A DNA stretch of 64,000 bases from assembly GCF_947492405.1 (NCBI RefSeq), contig NZ_CANLMP010000002.1, positions 558,001 through 622,000 of the forward strand, read 5' to 3'. Origin of the DNA: an uncultured Aquimarina sp. Lineage in GTDB: Bacteria > Bacteroidota > Bacteroidia > Flavobacteriales > Flavobacteriaceae. Every line of letters starts with the position of its first letter. Within the stretch, counting starts at the first letter, position 1. The notes under the pieces are model-generated. The model saw only the letters and a program-made list of their open reading frames with translations, searched no databases and had not been told where the DNA came from. Made by a program: the position numbers and the translations under genes. Below, piece by piece: positions 37,621-47,292 of the stretch.

Positions 37621-38398
37621 ATTCGTTGACTTTGTATTTCTGTCTAAATATCTTACTCTGATTCATCAAAAATTGTAATATTTTAAGACGATCTTTTGTT
37701 TTTAGAACGGGTTCTAAATCCGTTTCTTCTTTTAAAAAATCTAAAAAATTATAAAACTGTGTCTCAGGTATTTTCAATTCTTTTATAAAAAATTCTTCCT
37801 TATACACATCTGTTATCTTAATTTTAGAATTAATTTCTTTTGACTTTTTTCCAAAAACTCCCGAAATCATGTTGATTAATAAACTTAGATCCATTGATAT
37901 GGTTGCCAGATTATTACCATTTCCCAAAGCTATATTTTCCACTGGTGATTGAGCATCATTCGCCCAAGTCAATCTCATTCTCTTAATATCAGCAGCACTC
38001 CACAGTGGTAATCTATCCTCATAAGTAGGAATTTCTTCAATGTCCTTTTTCACCTCTCCAGATAAAGAATATTGGGATATCCTAACTTCAGCTAATTCAT
38101 TAACTGCAAGTTCTAAAAAAATCTTAAAATCATCTGACTGCAAATCAGAATTATCAACTACGATCTTTTTTGATCGAAATCGTACAGAAGAAAACACAAT
38201 ACTATCACCTGGATTCGCTTCTATTGCAAAATACCCTAAGTCATTATTAATCGTACCTATTTCTTTTGTTAGATTGACAATATTGATAGGCTCTAATGCC
38301 AATGTATCCGCAATAATTCTCCCTCTAAGCCAAGAAGTCTTCTGACTAAAACACGAAAAAGTAATCAATAAAAAAGAAATACAGATAATTTTTTGCAT
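37619..38398 (-). CDS. Exported carboxypeptidase-regulatory-like protein, copy 2
   Basis: This 259-residue protein has a signal peptide ending near SCFSQ (residue 19). Residues of about 23-105 form a carboxypeptidase-like regulatory beta-sandwich, the domain that also opens SusC proteins (LRGRIIADTLALEPINIVNLTKE). The rest is helical and ends with a basic segment. It is a tandem paralog of the next gene on the same strand, with the same length and shared blocks such as LKIPET-(Q/K)-x-Y-x-FLD near residue 210. A hydrophobic or lipid-anchor motif is absent. Location is probably periplasmic. The function is not known. Confidence 0.75.
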   Translation of the reverse strand: MQKIICISFLLITFSCFSQKTSWLRGRIIADTLALEPINIVNLTKEIGTINNDLGYFAIEANPGDSIVFSSVRFRSKKIVVDNSDLQSDDFKIFLELAVNELAEVRISQYSLSGEVKKDIEEIPTYEDRLPLWSAADIKRMRLTWANDAQSPVENIALGNGNNLATISMDLSLLINMISGVFGKKSKEINSKIKITDVYKEEFFIKELKIPETQFYNFLDFLKEETDLEPVLKTKDRLKILQFLMNQSKIFRQKYKVNE

Positions 38399-38428
38399 TG
38401 GTTAACTGATAAATGATTGCGCTTGTAT

Positions 38429-39208
38429 TTATTTTTTCAAGCTATTATTACTATTAAAAACTTCACTTTGATTTATTAAATATTCAAGGATTCTTAATTT
38501 GTTTCCAGATGTAAGTATTTCATTCGTTTCAGACTTCTGATTTATATAGTCAAGAAAATCGTACAACTTGGTTTCAGGTATTTTTAATTCATTTATCAAA
38601 AAACTACTATTATAAAAATCTGATATTTCTGGGACTGGAACCTCTTTTGATTTTTTGTCATCCGTTTTCTTAAAAAGACTCGCTATCATTCTACCGGTAG
38701 CTATAAAATTAAAAGCAGTTGCGTTTTTCCTATGATCAACAGTAGTATTCCTAACTGTTGCCGCTCCTTTTTCGTGAACAAAAGGAGTTAGATCTAGATA
38801 CTTGGCACTATGCAATGGTAGGATATCTTCATACGTTTCTATTTTCTTGACATCTTCTTTAGATTTTCCTGTAAGATCATATTTCGAAACCATAACCTCA
38901 TCTAATTCATTTACTTTAATTTCTAATCGAATGGATAGGTCTGCCTTCTTTAAGTCGCGTTTAGTAACTATATGTGCTTTTCGTTGATGTTGAACAGAAG
39001 AAAAAATAATCGTATCCCCTTTCGTAGCTTTTATTTGAAAAAACCCGACACCATCGCTAATCGTTCCAATACCTTTAGTAACATTTATAATATTTATGGA
39101 TTCAGATTGAAGTGTATCCGTTACTATTTTGCCACGTATTATACTTTCGTTTTGAGAAAACCCAAAAAAACTTAATAAGAAAATTACAAAATATAGTGCC
39201 TTGTGCAT
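38429..39208 (-). CDS. Exported carboxypeptidase-regulatory-like protein, copy 1
   Basis: This 259-residue protein is the upstream member of a tandem pair 30 bp apart. It has a signal peptide ending near GFSQ, then a carboxypeptidase-like regulatory domain (IRGKIVTDTLQSESINIINVTKG). The second half contains EDILPLHSAKYLDLTPFV, equivalent to EDRLPLWSAADIKRMRLTW in the other copy. Both end with a leucine-rich helix followed by NQS. The pair arose by duplication. No enzyme motif is present, and the partner is unknown. Confidence 0.75.
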   Translation of the reverse strand: MHKALYFVIFLLSFFGFSQNESIIRGKIVTDTLQSESINIINVTKGIGTISDGVGFFQIKATKGDTIIFSSVQHQRKAHIVTKRDLKKADLSIRLEIKVNELDEVMVSKYDLTGKSKEDVKKIETYEDILPLHSAKYLDLTPFVHEKGAATVRNTTVDHRKNATAFNFIATGRMIASLFKKTDDKKSKEVPVPEISDFYNSSFLINELKIPETKLYDFLDYINQKSETNEILTSGNKLRILEYLINQSEVFNSNNSLKK

Positions 39209-39278
39209 TCATGTCGATTCTACAAAAAAGACGTAGATCTTCAGGCGCAGTTGCAAATCGCAGTTTACTATTCGGGTA

Positions 39279-39941
39279 TTAGAAAAGAATCGATACTTTA
39301 TCCGTTTTATCTATTTTTAATTTTGCCATAATTTTAAGAAATGCCATTGCAGTAATAAATGCATCTCCAGAGGCGGTATGTCTATCACTTTTAGAAATCA
39401 TTAGATCGTCACACAATTCATCTAAACTATAATGCGTGTGTTTTCGATGACTGCGATATACCAGATGTTTCGTTTTACTAAAGAGAACACCTGTATCCAA
39501 AAATTTATTTTTCAATACTCCTAATCCGTGTCTCTCTAGTATCTTATTCATCATATTTCTATCAAAATTAGCATGATGTGCTATCAAAATAGAATTTCCA
39601 ATATACTTAATAAACATCTCAATAGCAGTAGACTCTGATATGGTATCCAAATTATTATTTTTTCGAATTCCATGAATCTCCACGGTATCCGAATTAAAAA
39701 CATCCTGCTCTAAGTATAATTCTAACTGATCTACCACATCAATAGCCTTATTATTGATGGCAATAGCTCCAATAGACAAAACTCTATCATCTATATAATC
39801 AAAACCTGTAGTTTCTGTATCAAAAGCAATAAAACGAACTTTCTCAATTGGTGATTTTTGTTGTTTTCTATCAAAAAGGGCAAGATAATCTACCCAGAAA
39901 CCAGGAACCTCTTTACTATTTTTTCTTGACCATAAACCCAT
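39279..39941 (-). CDS. DEDDh 3'-5' exonuclease (DNA polymerase III epsilon-like)
   Basis: This 220-residue protein has the exonuclease I motif FDTETTGF near residues 44-51, the Asp of motif II in AHHANFDRNMM near 126-136, and the DEDDh His and Asp in DRHTASGDAFITA near 192-204. All four metal ligands and the general-base His are present. It may proofread or trim DNA or RNA. The start codon directly abuts the stop codon of the cNMP/CBS/DUF294 gene, with no gap, which indicates tight coupling. The first 20 residues are a short extension with a Trp pair. Confidence 0.9.
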   Translation of the reverse strand: MGLWSRKNSKEVPGFWVDYLALFDRKQQKSPIEKVRFIAFDTETTGFDYIDDRVLSIGAIAINNKAIDVVDQLELYLEQDVFNSDTVEIHGIRKNNNLDTISESTAIEMFIKYIGNSILIAHHANFDRNMMNKILERHGLGVLKNKFLDTGVLFSKTKHLVYRSHRKHTHYSLDELCDDLMISKSDRHTASGDAFITAMAFLKIMAKLKIDKTDKVSILF

Positions 39942-41861
39942 TTACATAAATGTTTTAAGCTGAAATCGAACTCTTAATACTTCTTGTATATCCCGTATAG
40001 GTCTAAAACATCTTTTAAGTCTTAGTTTATCGCTCTTGCTAAGTCTGGTTAACTTGATAAATCTTCCAGAATCTTTATGCATTAACCCTTGACGAGTTCT
40101 AAATTTAAGCAACACTCTAAATGCTTTGGCACAACTCTCGAAAAGTTCTTTATTATTAGGTTCTAGTTCCGCAAGTTTTTCATAACGAAGTAATGTATTA
40201 TTCACTCCTTTTAAGTTATGATACAAGGTTAAAATTCGAGCGCCATCAATAAGCACCATCATTGCTCTCGTTTTAATATCAAAAGTATCCTTGTGTTCTC
40301 CATTTTGCTCTACTAAAAACTGTTTAAAAAACCCTAAAGGTGATGGTTTTTGTAATGCACTAACTCCCAATAAAGCCAAAAATCTGACGCTTTTATTCAC
40401 ACCATCAAAAATTACATCTGATAGCTTATTTGCCAAGCCTGAATCTCCATAAACCAATTGAAAATCAAAGAAAATAGATGATAATAATGTACTTTCTTCT
40501 GTGGAAGTTATCATCCACTCTTTAAATTGTGTTTCCCATTCCGAAACCGACATGCACCATCTTGGATTACTTGCCATCATTTCTGCTGGGCAATATTCAA
40601 AACCAATCGTGTGCAAGTTTTTAGTAACTTTTCTGGCTAGTTCTAAAAAGTACGCTTGAGTAGCTTCTCGTTTCTCTAAACTAACATCTTCAAATACAAT
40701 GGCATTATCCTGATCTGTTAGTAATAGCTGCTCTCTTCGACCCTGACTTCCTAATACCAAAAAACTAAATTTTACAGGTGCTGGTGACGACATTTCTTCT
40801 AATGACAGTTCTATAGTCCGAACCACTAAAGCATCATTAATTTCAGAAATAAGGTTTAATATGTGTAGTGTTGGTATATCCTGCTCTAAATAGGTTTTAA
40901 GTAACTTTTCTACTTGTTTTCTTATATAACGAAGCCTTTCTATTTTCTTTACTCGCTTAATTTCTTTTATCAATACCGAAGGATTATTCCCAAAAGACAC
41001 TAACAAATCATGATTAGAAAAAACACCTACCAGTTTTGTATTACGAGTTCCGTCTTTGGTAATACACAAGTGACTAATATTATTTTTGATCAATGCAATC
41101 TGAGCTTCGGCTACCGTAATTTTTTTATCATATGTCTTTACAGGAGCGGTCATTATATCAGTAACTACAGATGTAGCAGGAAACATGCCTGTTGCCACTT
41201 TTGCTCTTAGATTACTGTCGGTTATAATACCCAAAGGATATTTGTTTTCATCAACTACAACTATAGCGTTTGCTTTATTAAGATTCATCTTTAAGGCAAT
41301 ATCTTTTACAATAGCATTTGGTGAACATGTAAGTGGTTTTTTTCGATAGGAAATAGTACGCAAAGTAGAAAGATCCTTTGCGATATCAATAGAGATTGTA
41401 TTATCAATCCTGTTACCTTTTGCTGTCTCGGTAAAATAGTTTCTGGCATGTGTCGCAAACGTTTCTAACAAAAATTTATTTACCTCTTTATTTCCGTCAA
41501 TAAAAGGTTTAAAAACCTTAGATGCAATGGTGTAGACAATAGATTCTTCATCTGCCTTAGCAGACATTCGATAATCTTTCTTGATGATCATAATACGAAG
41601 CCCAAAAAGATCTCCGGAATCACAAATATCTACTAAATCTTGATCATTGTCTGAGTTACGATATAATCCAATCGCTCCTTCTCTTACAATATAAAATTCA
41701 TCATGACATTTTTCATCTTGCTTAAAAACATATTCATCTTTTTCTAAATACAATACTCTGATCTGACCTGAAATCATAAGAAGTTCATGCTTTTCTAGCA
41801 TGCTGAAAGGAGGAAACTGTTTTAAAAAATCCTGGATCCGCTCGGCAATTGTATTTTTCAT
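39942..41861 (-). CDS. cNMP-binding, CBS and DUF294 nucleotidyltransferase-like protein
   Basis: This 639-residue cytosolic protein has three parts. Residues of about 15-135 form a cyclic-nucleotide-binding fold (VFKQDEKCHDEFYIVREGAIGLYR). Two CBS domains occupy about 165-290. The C-terminal half is DUF294: a nucleotidyltransferase-like core with GSQGRREQLLLTDQDNAIVF near 370-389, holding the GS and paired Asp of this superfamily, then the DUF294 C-terminal helical domain. GlnD-type uridylyltransferases share this core, so it may modify or sense a partner. Its gene is joined directly to an exonuclease gene. The partner is unknown. Confidence 0.9.
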   Translation of the reverse strand: MKNTIAERIQDFLKQFPPFSMLEKHELLMISGQIRVLYLEKDEYVFKQDEKCHDEFYIVREGAIGLYRNSDNDQDLVDICDSGDLFGLRIMIIKKDYRMSAKADEESIVYTIASKVFKPFIDGNKEVNKFLLETFATHARNYFTETAKGNRIDNTISIDIAKDLSTLRTISYRKKPLTCSPNAIVKDIALKMNLNKANAIVVVDENKYPLGIITDSNLRAKVATGMFPATSVVTDIMTAPVKTYDKKITVAEAQIALIKNNISHLCITKDGTRNTKLVGVFSNHDLLVSFGNNPSVLIKEIKRVKKIERLRYIRKQVEKLLKTYLEQDIPTLHILNLISEINDALVVRTIELSLEEMSSPAPVKFSFLVLGSQGRREQLLLTDQDNAIVFEDVSLEKREATQAYFLELARKVTKNLHTIGFEYCPAEMMASNPRWCMSVSEWETQFKEWMITSTEESTLLSSIFFDFQLVYGDSGLANKLSDVIFDGVNKSVRFLALLGVSALQKPSPLGFFKQFLVEQNGEHKDTFDIKTRAMMVLIDGARILTLYHNLKGVNNTLLRYEKLAELEPNNKELFESCAKAFRVLLKFRTRQGLMHKDSGRFIKLTRLSKSDKLRLKRCFRPIRDIQEVLRVRFQLKTFM

Positions 41862-41877
41862 AGTTTCAAAAGTGACA

Positions 41878-42327
41878 TCAATTCAAATTACGTTTTTCAA
41901 TAAAAAAGCGTTTCAATATATCACCGCACTCTTCCTCAAGTACACCACCGGTCATTTTTGTTTTAGGATGTAGTTTGGTTCCCATATTTATGCATCCTCG
42001 TTGTTCATCTCTAGCACCATATACAATTTTACCTATCTGAGACCAAAACAAAGCTCCTGCGCACATTTGGCAGGGTTCAATAGTTACATACAATGTACAT
42101 TCTTTAAGATATTTACCTCCTAAAAAATTAGCTGCCGCTGTAATTGCCTGCATTTCCGCATGGGCAGTTACGTCATTTAATAGTTCCGTTAGATTATGTG
42201 CTCTTGCGATAACTCTATCAGACACAACTACTACCGCTCCAATAGGTATTTCTCCTTTATCATAAGCTGCCTCAGCTTCCTGAAGTGCTTTTCGCATAAA
42301 ATGCGAATCGTCATATGGATCGAACAT
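41878..42327 (-). CDS. tadA: tRNA-specific adenosine deaminase-like nucleoside deaminase
   Basis: This 149-residue zinc enzyme has the cytidine/deoxycytidylate deaminase fold. The zinc and catalytic residues are HAEMQAI near 56-62 (His and Glu) and PCQMCAGA near 85-92 (two Cys). Its size and the sequence ARDEQRGCINMG match TadA, which converts adenosine 34 of tRNA-Arg to inosine. A guanine deaminase function is less likely. It is encoded 16 bp upstream of the cNMP/CBS/DUF294 gene, so it may share its transcript, and it is divergent from dxs. Confidence 0.88.
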   Translation of the reverse strand: MFDPYDDSHFMRKALQEAEAAYDKGEIPIGAVVVVSDRVIARAHNLTELLNDVTAHAEMQAITAAANFLGGKYLKECTLYVTIEPCQMCAGALFWSQIGKIVYGARDEQRGCINMGTKLHPKTKMTGGVLEEECGDILKRFFIEKRNLN

Positions 42328-42517
42328 ATATAATTGAATTTTAAGTAAAGCTAATAAATATAATCCTTCTTATTTCCATCCAATTAAAGTTTATCCAGAA
42401 CTATTATATGGATTACTTTAAATATTTTTCGCAAATCGGATTAAATTAGTCATTAACAATCCCAGTTATTAAAAGTTTAAATTGTTCCAGCTCATTCCAA
42501 AATAGTACTTTTACAGT

Positions 42518-44290
42518 ATGAAAGACACACTACTTTCTCATATTGAATATCCAGAAGATCTTCGGAAACTTTCTATTGATCAGCTACCTGATTTGGCTAA
42601 AGAATTACGAGACTTTGTGATTAATATTGTAGCCACCAAAGAAGGTCATCTAGGAGCAAGTCTAGGTGTTATAGAACTTACGATCGCGTTGCATTATTGT
42701 TTTGACACGCCTAATGATATTTTAGTTTGGGATGTTGGACATCAAGCATATCCCCATAAAATACTTACTGGCAGAAAAAAATCTTTTCATACCAATAGAC
42801 AACTAGATGGTATTAGTGGTTTCCCAAAACGTAGTGAAAGTGAATATGACACTTTTGGTGTTGGTCATTCTTCTACCTCTATTTCTGCTACCTTAGGTAT
42901 GGCAATTGCTTCAAAATTAAAAGGAGCAATCGAAAAACAACATATCGCTGTCATTGGCGATGCTTCTATCGCAAGTGGAATGGCTTTCGAAGGACTCAAT
43001 CATGCTGGCGTTACAGATGCCAATATGCTGATCATACTTAATGACAATTCTATTGGTATTGATCCCAGTGTAGGAGCATTAAAAGAATATTTAACTAAAG
43101 CAAAAGTTGGGTACAAACCGAAGACAGATAACATTATCGAAGCATTGAATTTTTCGTATTTCGGGCCTATTGATGGACATGATTTATCTAAACTTTTGGA
43201 AACTTTAGAGAAGTTAAAGACCATTAAAGGTCCCAAACTTTTACATATTATAACTACGAAAGGTAAAGGGTTAAAACAAGCTGAAGAAAACCAGGTAACA
43301 TATCACGCTCCTGGAAAATTTGATGCTGCTACAGGTGATTTACTTCCAAAAAAAGATACACAACAAGCTCCTAAATTTCAGGATGTCTTTGGACTTACAA
43401 TTTTAGAATTAGCAAGAGAAAACAAAAAGATTATTGGTATCACTCCGGCTATGCCAACTGGAAGCTCACTAAAATATATGATGGAAGAAATGCCAGATAG
43501 AGCATTTGATGTAGGCATCGCCGAACAACACGCAGTTACACTAGCTGCCGGAATGGCCACCCAAGGATTAGTACCATTTTGTACTATATACTCTACTTTC
43601 TTACAACGTTCATATGATCAATTGATCCACGATGTTGCTCTACAAAATCTACCTGTTATCTTTTGTGTAGATCGTGCTGGTTTAGTTGGTGCCGATGGAG
43701 CTACACATCACGGTATTTTTGATATTTCGTATCTAAACTGTATACCGAATATGCTTATAGCAGCTCCTGCTAACGAAATTGAGTTAAGAAACCTTCTCTA
43801 TACCGCTTCTTTGGGATTAGAACATCCTATTGCTATTAGATATCCAAGAGGAAGAGGTACGATTATAGATTGGCAATTACCTATGCAAAAAGTTGCTATC
43901 GGAAAAGGGAAATGTCTTACTAAATCAACATCCAACATTGCAATAATATCAACTGGTACTATTGGAACTAATATTGTTAATGCTTTACAATCCATTGAAG
44001 AAAAAATAAGTCATTATCATTTCTGTTTTATAAAACCTTTAGATTCAGATTTACTATATGAAATATTACAAAAACATAAAACCGTTATTACTGTCGAAGA
44101 TGGTGTAATTAATGGTGGTTTTGGGAATGCAATTATAGCTTTTGCTAATAAAAACAGTTTTTCGACAACAATCATAAATCTTGGAGTTCCCGATCAATTC
44201 ATTCATCATGGAACTACACAAGAATTACAAGAAATCTGTGGTATTTCTACTAAGGGAATCACCAATACAATCCTAAAATATACTTCATAA
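42518..44290 (+). CDS. dxs: 1-deoxy-D-xylulose-5-phosphate synthase
   Basis: This 590-residue thiamine-diphosphate enzyme condenses pyruvate and glyceraldehyde-3-phosphate. GHLGASLGVIELTIALHY near residue 42 and WDVGHQAYPHKIL near 71 are DXS hallmarks. The cofactor motif is GDASIASGMAFEGLNHAG near 147-164, and the transketolase Glu lies in FDVGIAEQHAVTLAAGMA near 329. It is slightly shorter than the 620-residue Escherichia coli enzyme. Its product feeds the MEP route and also thiamine and pyridoxal phosphate synthesis. Because a mevalonate-type reductase is also in this window, the vitamin role should be considered. A short divergent gap separates it from tadA. Confidence 0.95.
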   Translation: MKDTLLSHIEYPEDLRKLSIDQLPDLAKELRDFVINIVATKEGHLGASLGVIELTIALHYCFDTPNDILVWDVGHQAYPHKILTGRKKSFHTNRQLDGISGFPKRSESEYDTFGVGHSSTSISATLGMAIASKLKGAIEKQHIAVIGDASIASGMAFEGLNHAGVTDANMLIILNDNSIGIDPSVGALKEYLTKAKVGYKPKTDNIIEALNFSYFGPIDGHDLSKLLETLEKLKTIKGPKLLHIITTKGKGLKQAEENQVTYHAPGKFDAATGDLLPKKDTQQAPKFQDVFGLTILELARENKKIIGITPAMPTGSSLKYMMEEMPDRAFDVGIAEQHAVTLAAGMATQGLVPFCTIYSTFLQRSYDQLIHDVALQNLPVIFCVDRAGLVGADGATHHGIFDISYLNCIPNMLIAAPANEIELRNLLYTASLGLEHPIAIRYPRGRGTIIDWQLPMQKVAIGKGKCLTKSTSNIAIISTGTIGTNIVNALQSIEEKISHYHFCFIKPLDSDLLYEILQKHKTVITVEDGVINGGFGNAIIAFANKNSFSTTIINLGVPDQFIHHGTTQELQEICGISTKGITNTILKYTS

Positions 44291-44291
44291 A

Positions 44292-44322
44292 AAAGAGGCT
44301 GTCTTAATAAGACAACCTCTTT
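44292..44322. terminator. Terminator between dxs and M36 protease genes
   Basis: A 14-bp inverted repeat with one mismatch (44292-44305 with 44309-44322) begins 2 bp after the dxs stop codon. A/T-rich ends on both sides let it serve the convergent protease gene as well. Confidence 0.75.
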
Positions 44323-44343
44323 ATATTAAATTATAAGAATATC

Positions 44344-46977
44344 TTATTGAATTACAATTTTAGAAGTTGAAATAGCCGTACCATTTTCTGCTTCAATTCT
44401 CAATAAATAGATTCCTGATCCAAGATCTGTTTCTATTCTATGTGTATTAGTAAGTACCGTTTCATCCTTATAAACTACTCTTCCGTTTATATCGAATATT
44501 GATATCGTACTATTTCCTACATTTTCAGCAACTCTAATATCAAAAGCTCCTCTAGAAGGATTTGGATAGATTTGGAATATACCTGCATTCACATCATCAA
44601 TACCTAAAGTGAAATCAGTACAATCTAGTTGAGATGTCGGTGGTAAATCAAATGCTGGTGTTTGATCTGTTCTACTATTAGAAAATCCTTGACTTGCACT
44701 AAATCCAACTCCTCTTTTAGCAAACACGTTCCAGATAAGACATTTATTGTTGTCGCTATTAGGCAACAAATCAGCAGCAGCAAGAATCCCATCCCTACCA
44801 TCAACGAAACCTGGTTCACAAGCTTGTAATTTTAAACCATCAATTACCAACTGCATCGCTAGGTTATTTCCACCAGTTCCGTTATATAAATCTGGATCAA
44901 ATCCATCTCTATCAATAAAAGCCCAAGTCATATCCCATAATATAGATGCCCATACAGATCCTACTCCGTGAGGAATAGAAAATTGAGTAGCATCACTAAT
45001 ACTAGCATAATCAACAGGGTTTGTTGTCGTATTTGTGCTATAAGGAAAAGGTCTAATCCCTCCTCCAGTAGTTGGTTGACCTACCGCATAAGTACCAATT
45101 CCTCTTGCCTTTTCACCTGTGTCACCAGGTTGAATAGTCATCATCAATGCAAACCAATCAGACCAACCTTCACCCATCTGCTCATCACCTCTCAAACAAC
45201 CTGTATTAGCTGCTCCTCCAGTTAGACGATTAGAAATTCCATGTCCAATTTCGTGAACTATAATACCATTATCAAATGAACCATCTGCACCAACGATCCA
45301 GTTTTCTCTTAGTTCAGATGCCAATGTAGCATTTACTGCTCCACTCGCCAACTGTGTTACAAGTGCTTCTCCATCTGTCTGATTAATACTAAAAGCAGGA
45401 ATGCTAATAAAAATACTACCTGCACCACCCATAACTATATCACCAGGAACGTTGTTTACTACTAATACAGCAACTGCACCAGCCTGTTGAGCTTCTAACA
45501 CTTTAGAATCAAAATTACATTCTCCTCTTCTAATAACCGCAATATTCCCATTGATTTCCGCTGCATTGGTAATATCTGAGCACGCATCGTTAGGGTCTGG
45601 AGTAGCGTTGTCATCTACTGCCAATACCAAATCTGCTGTAATCCCAGCAGGGGCAAAAGGTGGTTCAATAGAACCATCGTCAAAAGAATTATTTACAACT
45701 CTGTATGAACCAGTTAATGGTGTATTATTTACAGTAAATAAAAATTGATTCTCTGGATTCCACAAAAACATTTGCATTCTTGGGTTAGCCCCATCTGGTG
45801 GAGTTCCAAAATTAGCATTGTTTATTCCTGATCCATCTTGCCCATCAGCAAGTACTTCATCTCCTTCTGCTCCTCCTTTACCATAATTGTTAACTTGAAA
45901 ATTTCCTGATTCTTCATCGAACCCATACTGATACCAAACATCATGTGTTACGTTACTTACATAAAACATGTTCGTTATAGAAGCTTCCTGAAATTCAGAA
46001 ATTGTAGCATTAGGATAGTATGGGTAATCAAATATCAGATTTGCACCACCGTCAGGTTGATTTCCCGGAGTGTTATCTCCATTTAAATCATCTGCAGCTA
46101 AAACGTTATTACCTTGCGTTGTAGTAAACTCTGCTCCAGCAGCTCCGTTTGTATCATGCCATCCGAATGGAGACGCTACTGCATTTGCAGGATTTGTCTC
46201 CATAGTTCTACTACCATGATTAGGACTCTCTATTGCTGGAATTTTGAACACATTGTACGTACCATCCATTAATAATGGAGCACTCTCGGATTTGGTGTTA
46301 AATCCAAATGAATTTGCTTTATTATTATTTACTCCTTTTTTAATAGAAGTATTATGATCAAAAGTACATTTAGTCATCCAATTGTCTTTACTAATCATTT
46401 CTCCACTGTTAGCATCAATTCTAACACTATACCAATTCTCACCGTCTTTAGCATGTATACTTAAATCCCAAGATAATATCAATTGATCATCTTTAAGTTC
46501 ATATATAAGCTCTACCGGAATTTCATCAACTGAGATATTAGACTTAGACACTGTAAATTTAGAATTCCCAGACTTATTTACAATCGTTGCATTACCTACA
46601 TCAGTAAGGTTAAGAGCAATTGCAGCTTTTTGAACGGCACTAGTTGCAGATAACTGAGCTGATACTGTGTTAACCTTAGCTTGTACATCATTGATAAGTT
46701 TACCAGAAAAATGTACAACTTTTCCATTTTTAACAGCAAAATTACCTATCGTATTTTTAATAGGGAATCCATTATGTTTTTGTACAACATAAACATTCGT
46801 TAAGTTCATGCTTTTTGAAAAAGATTGTGACTGTATTTCAAGATCACGAACATCTTTTACATCCATTCCAGATGTGACCAAGTAGTCTTTAATAATACTT
46901 ACGTTATCCTGACTTTGGGCAAAACCAAGATGCACTCCAATTATAAAAATAAAGAGTTTAAAATAATTTTTATTCAT
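44344..46977 (-). CDS. Secreted M36 (fungalysin) metalloprotease with T9SS tail
   Basis: This 877-residue enzyme should degrade proteins outside the cell. After the signal peptide (ending near FAQS, residue 21) comes an FTP/PepSY-like propeptide of about 30-215. The fungalysin catalytic region follows and holds the zinc motif HEIGHGISNRLTGG near 575-588, with the third ligand Glu in GEGWSDW near 603. A protease-associated (PA) domain is inserted at about 440-555, with VRRGEC-type sequence (VIRRGECNFDSKVLEAQQAG). The type IX sorting tail starts near 798 (FQIYPNPSRGAFDIRV). The released peptides could feed the dipeptidyl peptidase and POT carriers. Its upstream gap contains one copy of the AACATATGTT palindrome. 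Confidence 0.93.
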   Translation of the reverse strand: MNKNYFKLFIFIIGVHLGFAQSQDNVSIIKDYLVTSGMDVKDVRDLEIQSQSFSKSMNLTNVYVVQKHNGFPIKNTIGNFAVKNGKVVHFSGKLINDVQAKVNTVSAQLSATSAVQKAAIALNLTDVGNATIVNKSGNSKFTVSKSNISVDEIPVELIYELKDDQLILSWDLSIHAKDGENWYSVRIDANSGEMISKDNWMTKCTFDHNTSIKKGVNNNKANSFGFNTKSESAPLLMDGTYNVFKIPAIESPNHGSRTMETNPANAVASPFGWHDTNGAAGAEFTTTQGNNVLAADDLNGDNTPGNQPDGGANLIFDYPYYPNATISEFQEASITNMFYVSNVTHDVWYQYGFDEESGNFQVNNYGKGGAEGDEVLADGQDGSGINNANFGTPPDGANPRMQMFLWNPENQFLFTVNNTPLTGSYRVVNNSFDDGSIEPPFAPAGITADLVLAVDDNATPDPNDACSDITNAAEINGNIAVIRRGECNFDSKVLEAQQAGAVAVLVVNNVPGDIVMGGAGSIFISIPAFSINQTDGEALVTQLASGAVNATLASELRENWIVGADGSFDNGIIVHEIGHGISNRLTGGAANTGCLRGDEQMGEGWSDWFALMMTIQPGDTGEKARGIGTYAVGQPTTGGGIRPFPYSTNTTTNPVDYASISDATQFSIPHGVGSVWASILWDMTWAFIDRDGFDPDLYNGTGGNNLAMQLVIDGLKLQACEPGFVDGRDGILAAADLLPNSDNNKCLIWNVFAKRGVGFSASQGFSNSRTDQTPAFDLPPTSQLDCTDFTLGIDDVNAGIFQIYPNPSRGAFDIRVAENVGNSTISIFDINGRVVYKDETVLTNTHRIETDLGSGIYLLRIEAENGTAISTSKIVIQ

Positions 46978-47292
46978 AACAAAAAGTAATTAAATTTAAT
47001 GACAAAATGCTTTTTATGACAACTAACTTATTAATTGTCTTAAAAAAACATTAAAATTTAGTTGCTAAAATATGTAATTACCTTTTCAATTACCCACTTT
47101 TATTGAATATTTTTTGTTTATAAAGCCAAAAAGCCTTAAAAATTAACATATGTTCAACGAAATATGACTAAATCAAAAGATTCATCAACATTTTTAATAA
47201 TTAACTATGTTGATCGTATCTAGAGAAATTTCTATTAATATTCCGTATCCGAGTTCCATTGCGATTTAGAAAATTTTCTTAAAAAGAACATA
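46978..47292. other. Gap upstream of the M36 protease gene
   Basis: This 315-bp A/T-rich gap lies between the protease start codon and the dgt stop codon. It contains the palindrome at 47145-47154 but no convincing small gene, no GC-rich terminator for dgt and no exact TAnnTTTG on the minus strand. Confidence 0.45.
47145..47154. promoter_or_regulatory. Palindromic decamer upstream of the M36 gene
   Basis: AACATATGTT lies about 170 bp upstream of the protease start codon. The same decamer is in the lpxD and susC upstream gaps. A common regulator is an inference. Confidence 0.3.

Noticed and set aside
42505..42513. TACTTTTA as the dxs -7 element
   Set aside because: It ends only 5 bp before the start codon, which would leave almost no leader.
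44968..45225. Plus-strand open frame rich in Ser and Arg
   Set aside because: It is antisense to the catalytic part of the M36 protease, whose motifs are intact.
46669..46677. Third GTTAACCTT as a promoter element
   Set aside because: It lies inside the coding sequence of the M36 protease, with no gene start at a suitable distance.
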